Below the pieces are notes generated by a model. It saw nothing but the letters and a program-made list of their open reading frames with translations, was not told the origin of the DNA and searched no databases. From an uncultured Ignavibacteriales bacterium (GTDB taxonomy: Bacteria; Bacteroidota; Ignavibacteria; Ignavibacteriales; Ignavibacteriaceae), in the NCBI GenBank assembly GCA_913053915.1, contig CAJXGP010000209.1:1-5019 (forward strand): DNA of 5,019 bases, written 5' to 3'. Below are positions 4,621 to 5,019 of the stretch, in pieces (the stretch's first letter is position 1; each line of letters starts with the position of its first letter). The position numbers and the translations under genes were made by a program.

Positions 4621-5019
4621 ATGATAAAAATGAATAAAAAATACTTACCAAGTAAACAATTTATGATTAGAACTCTTTTTTTAGTGGTATTAATTCTTAC
4701 TTCTTTTGTTGTTTATAAAATAATAATTTCCATAAAAAATAAACCAAAAGAAAGTAGCTCTATTAAATTGAATATTATCAATAAAATTGAAAATGATAGT
4801 AATAATAATGGCATACCCGATTGGGAAGAAAGGCTCTGGGGTCTTAACCCGAAAAAAAATGGTAAAGCAAACAAGGCTTTCATTTTATCAAAAAGAGCTG
4901 CTATTGATTCTGGAACTATTTCTTCTTCAAAAAGTAATATTCCACTAACAAAGAATGAAACTTTATCTAGAGAATTTTTTGCCGCAATTATATCTCTTGA
5001 ACAAACAGGTAATTTAAAT
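4621..5019 (+). CDS. membrane-anchored protein with EF-hand-like calcium loop, Parcubacteria-type (partial, runs off the window)
   Basis: This open frame of 133 codons continues past the window end. A short basic N-terminus is followed by one transmembrane helix at about residues 17-38 (MIRTLFLVVLILTSFVVYKI region from 15), then a polar linker. Residues 59-70, DSNNNGIPDWEE, fit the EF-hand/thrombospondin-3-like loop pattern D-x-N-x-N-G-x-x-D-x-x-E, followed by RLWGLNP. Further on, LSREFFAAIISLEQTGNLN begins a helical region. I associate this layout of single helix, one DxDxDG-type loop with WEE-LWG, and a helical REFF domain with uncharacterised Parcubacteria proteins. The helix and loop suggest an exported, inner-membrane-anchored protein that may bind calcium. 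The start could be 4621 or the in-frame ATG at 4630; neither has a Shine-Dalgarno site. Function is unknown. Confidence 0.8.
   Translation, partial: MIKMNKKYLPSKQFMIRTLFLVVLILTSFVVYKIIISIKNKPKESSSIKLNIINKIENDSNNNGIPDWEERLWGLNPKKNGKANKAFILSKRAAIDSGTISSSKSNIPLTKNETLSREFFAAIISLEQTGNLN

Noticed and set aside
4022..5019. Alternative genetic code (TGA as Gly), as in some Candidate Phyla Radiation lineages
   Set aside because: Neither right-hand gene contains an in-frame TGA, and both read normally with the standard bacterial code.

Overview
The window joins two unlike pieces of DNA. Bases 1 to about 4021 read as an integron gene-cassette array. Bases 4022 to 5019 are much more AT-rich and read as a patescibacterial (Parcubacteria-like) chromosome. 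No integrase gene, attI site, rRNA, tRNA or CRISPR array is visible, so the organism cannot be fixed. The cassette genes look gammaproteobacterial in style. The right-hand genes carry features I associate with Candidate Phyla Radiation genomes.

The array is oriented on the minus strand. Inverted-repeat attC sites lie at about 8-150, 605-635 (vestigial), 1441-1543, 2206-2302 and 3641-3703 (short). Where both arms are clear, the 5' arm read on the minus strand carries an extra unpaired base and the 3' arm ends in a GTT core, so cassettes run from high to low coordinates. In transcription order they are: (1) a ribbon-helix-helix antitoxin-like protein whose last 15 residues are encoded by its attC; (2) a large self-regulated cassette with an XRE/MmyB-type regulator and a divergent four-helix membrane protein, sharing a control region with a perfect 15-bp palindrome; (3) an atypical short-chain dehydrogenase; (4) a pirin with an intact metal site; (5) a flavodoxin-fold FMN reductase that appears to be broken by an internal deletion and frame change. 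Cassettes 3 to 5 are all redox or quinone-type genes.

To the right is the 3' part of rsmA (ksgA), reading away from the array. Its homology continues upstream of its first ATG and stops at the junction, so the methyltransferase half is missing. After a short AT-rich spacer with a good -10 element comes the start of a membrane-anchored protein with an EF-hand-like D-x-N-x-N-G loop, cut by the window end.

The main point of interest is the junction at 4021/4022. The last cassette boundary sits on a GTT-type core exactly where rsmA homology begins. This fits either cassette insertion at a secondary site in a patescibacterial gene or a chimeric metagenome assembly; the sequence alone cannot decide.
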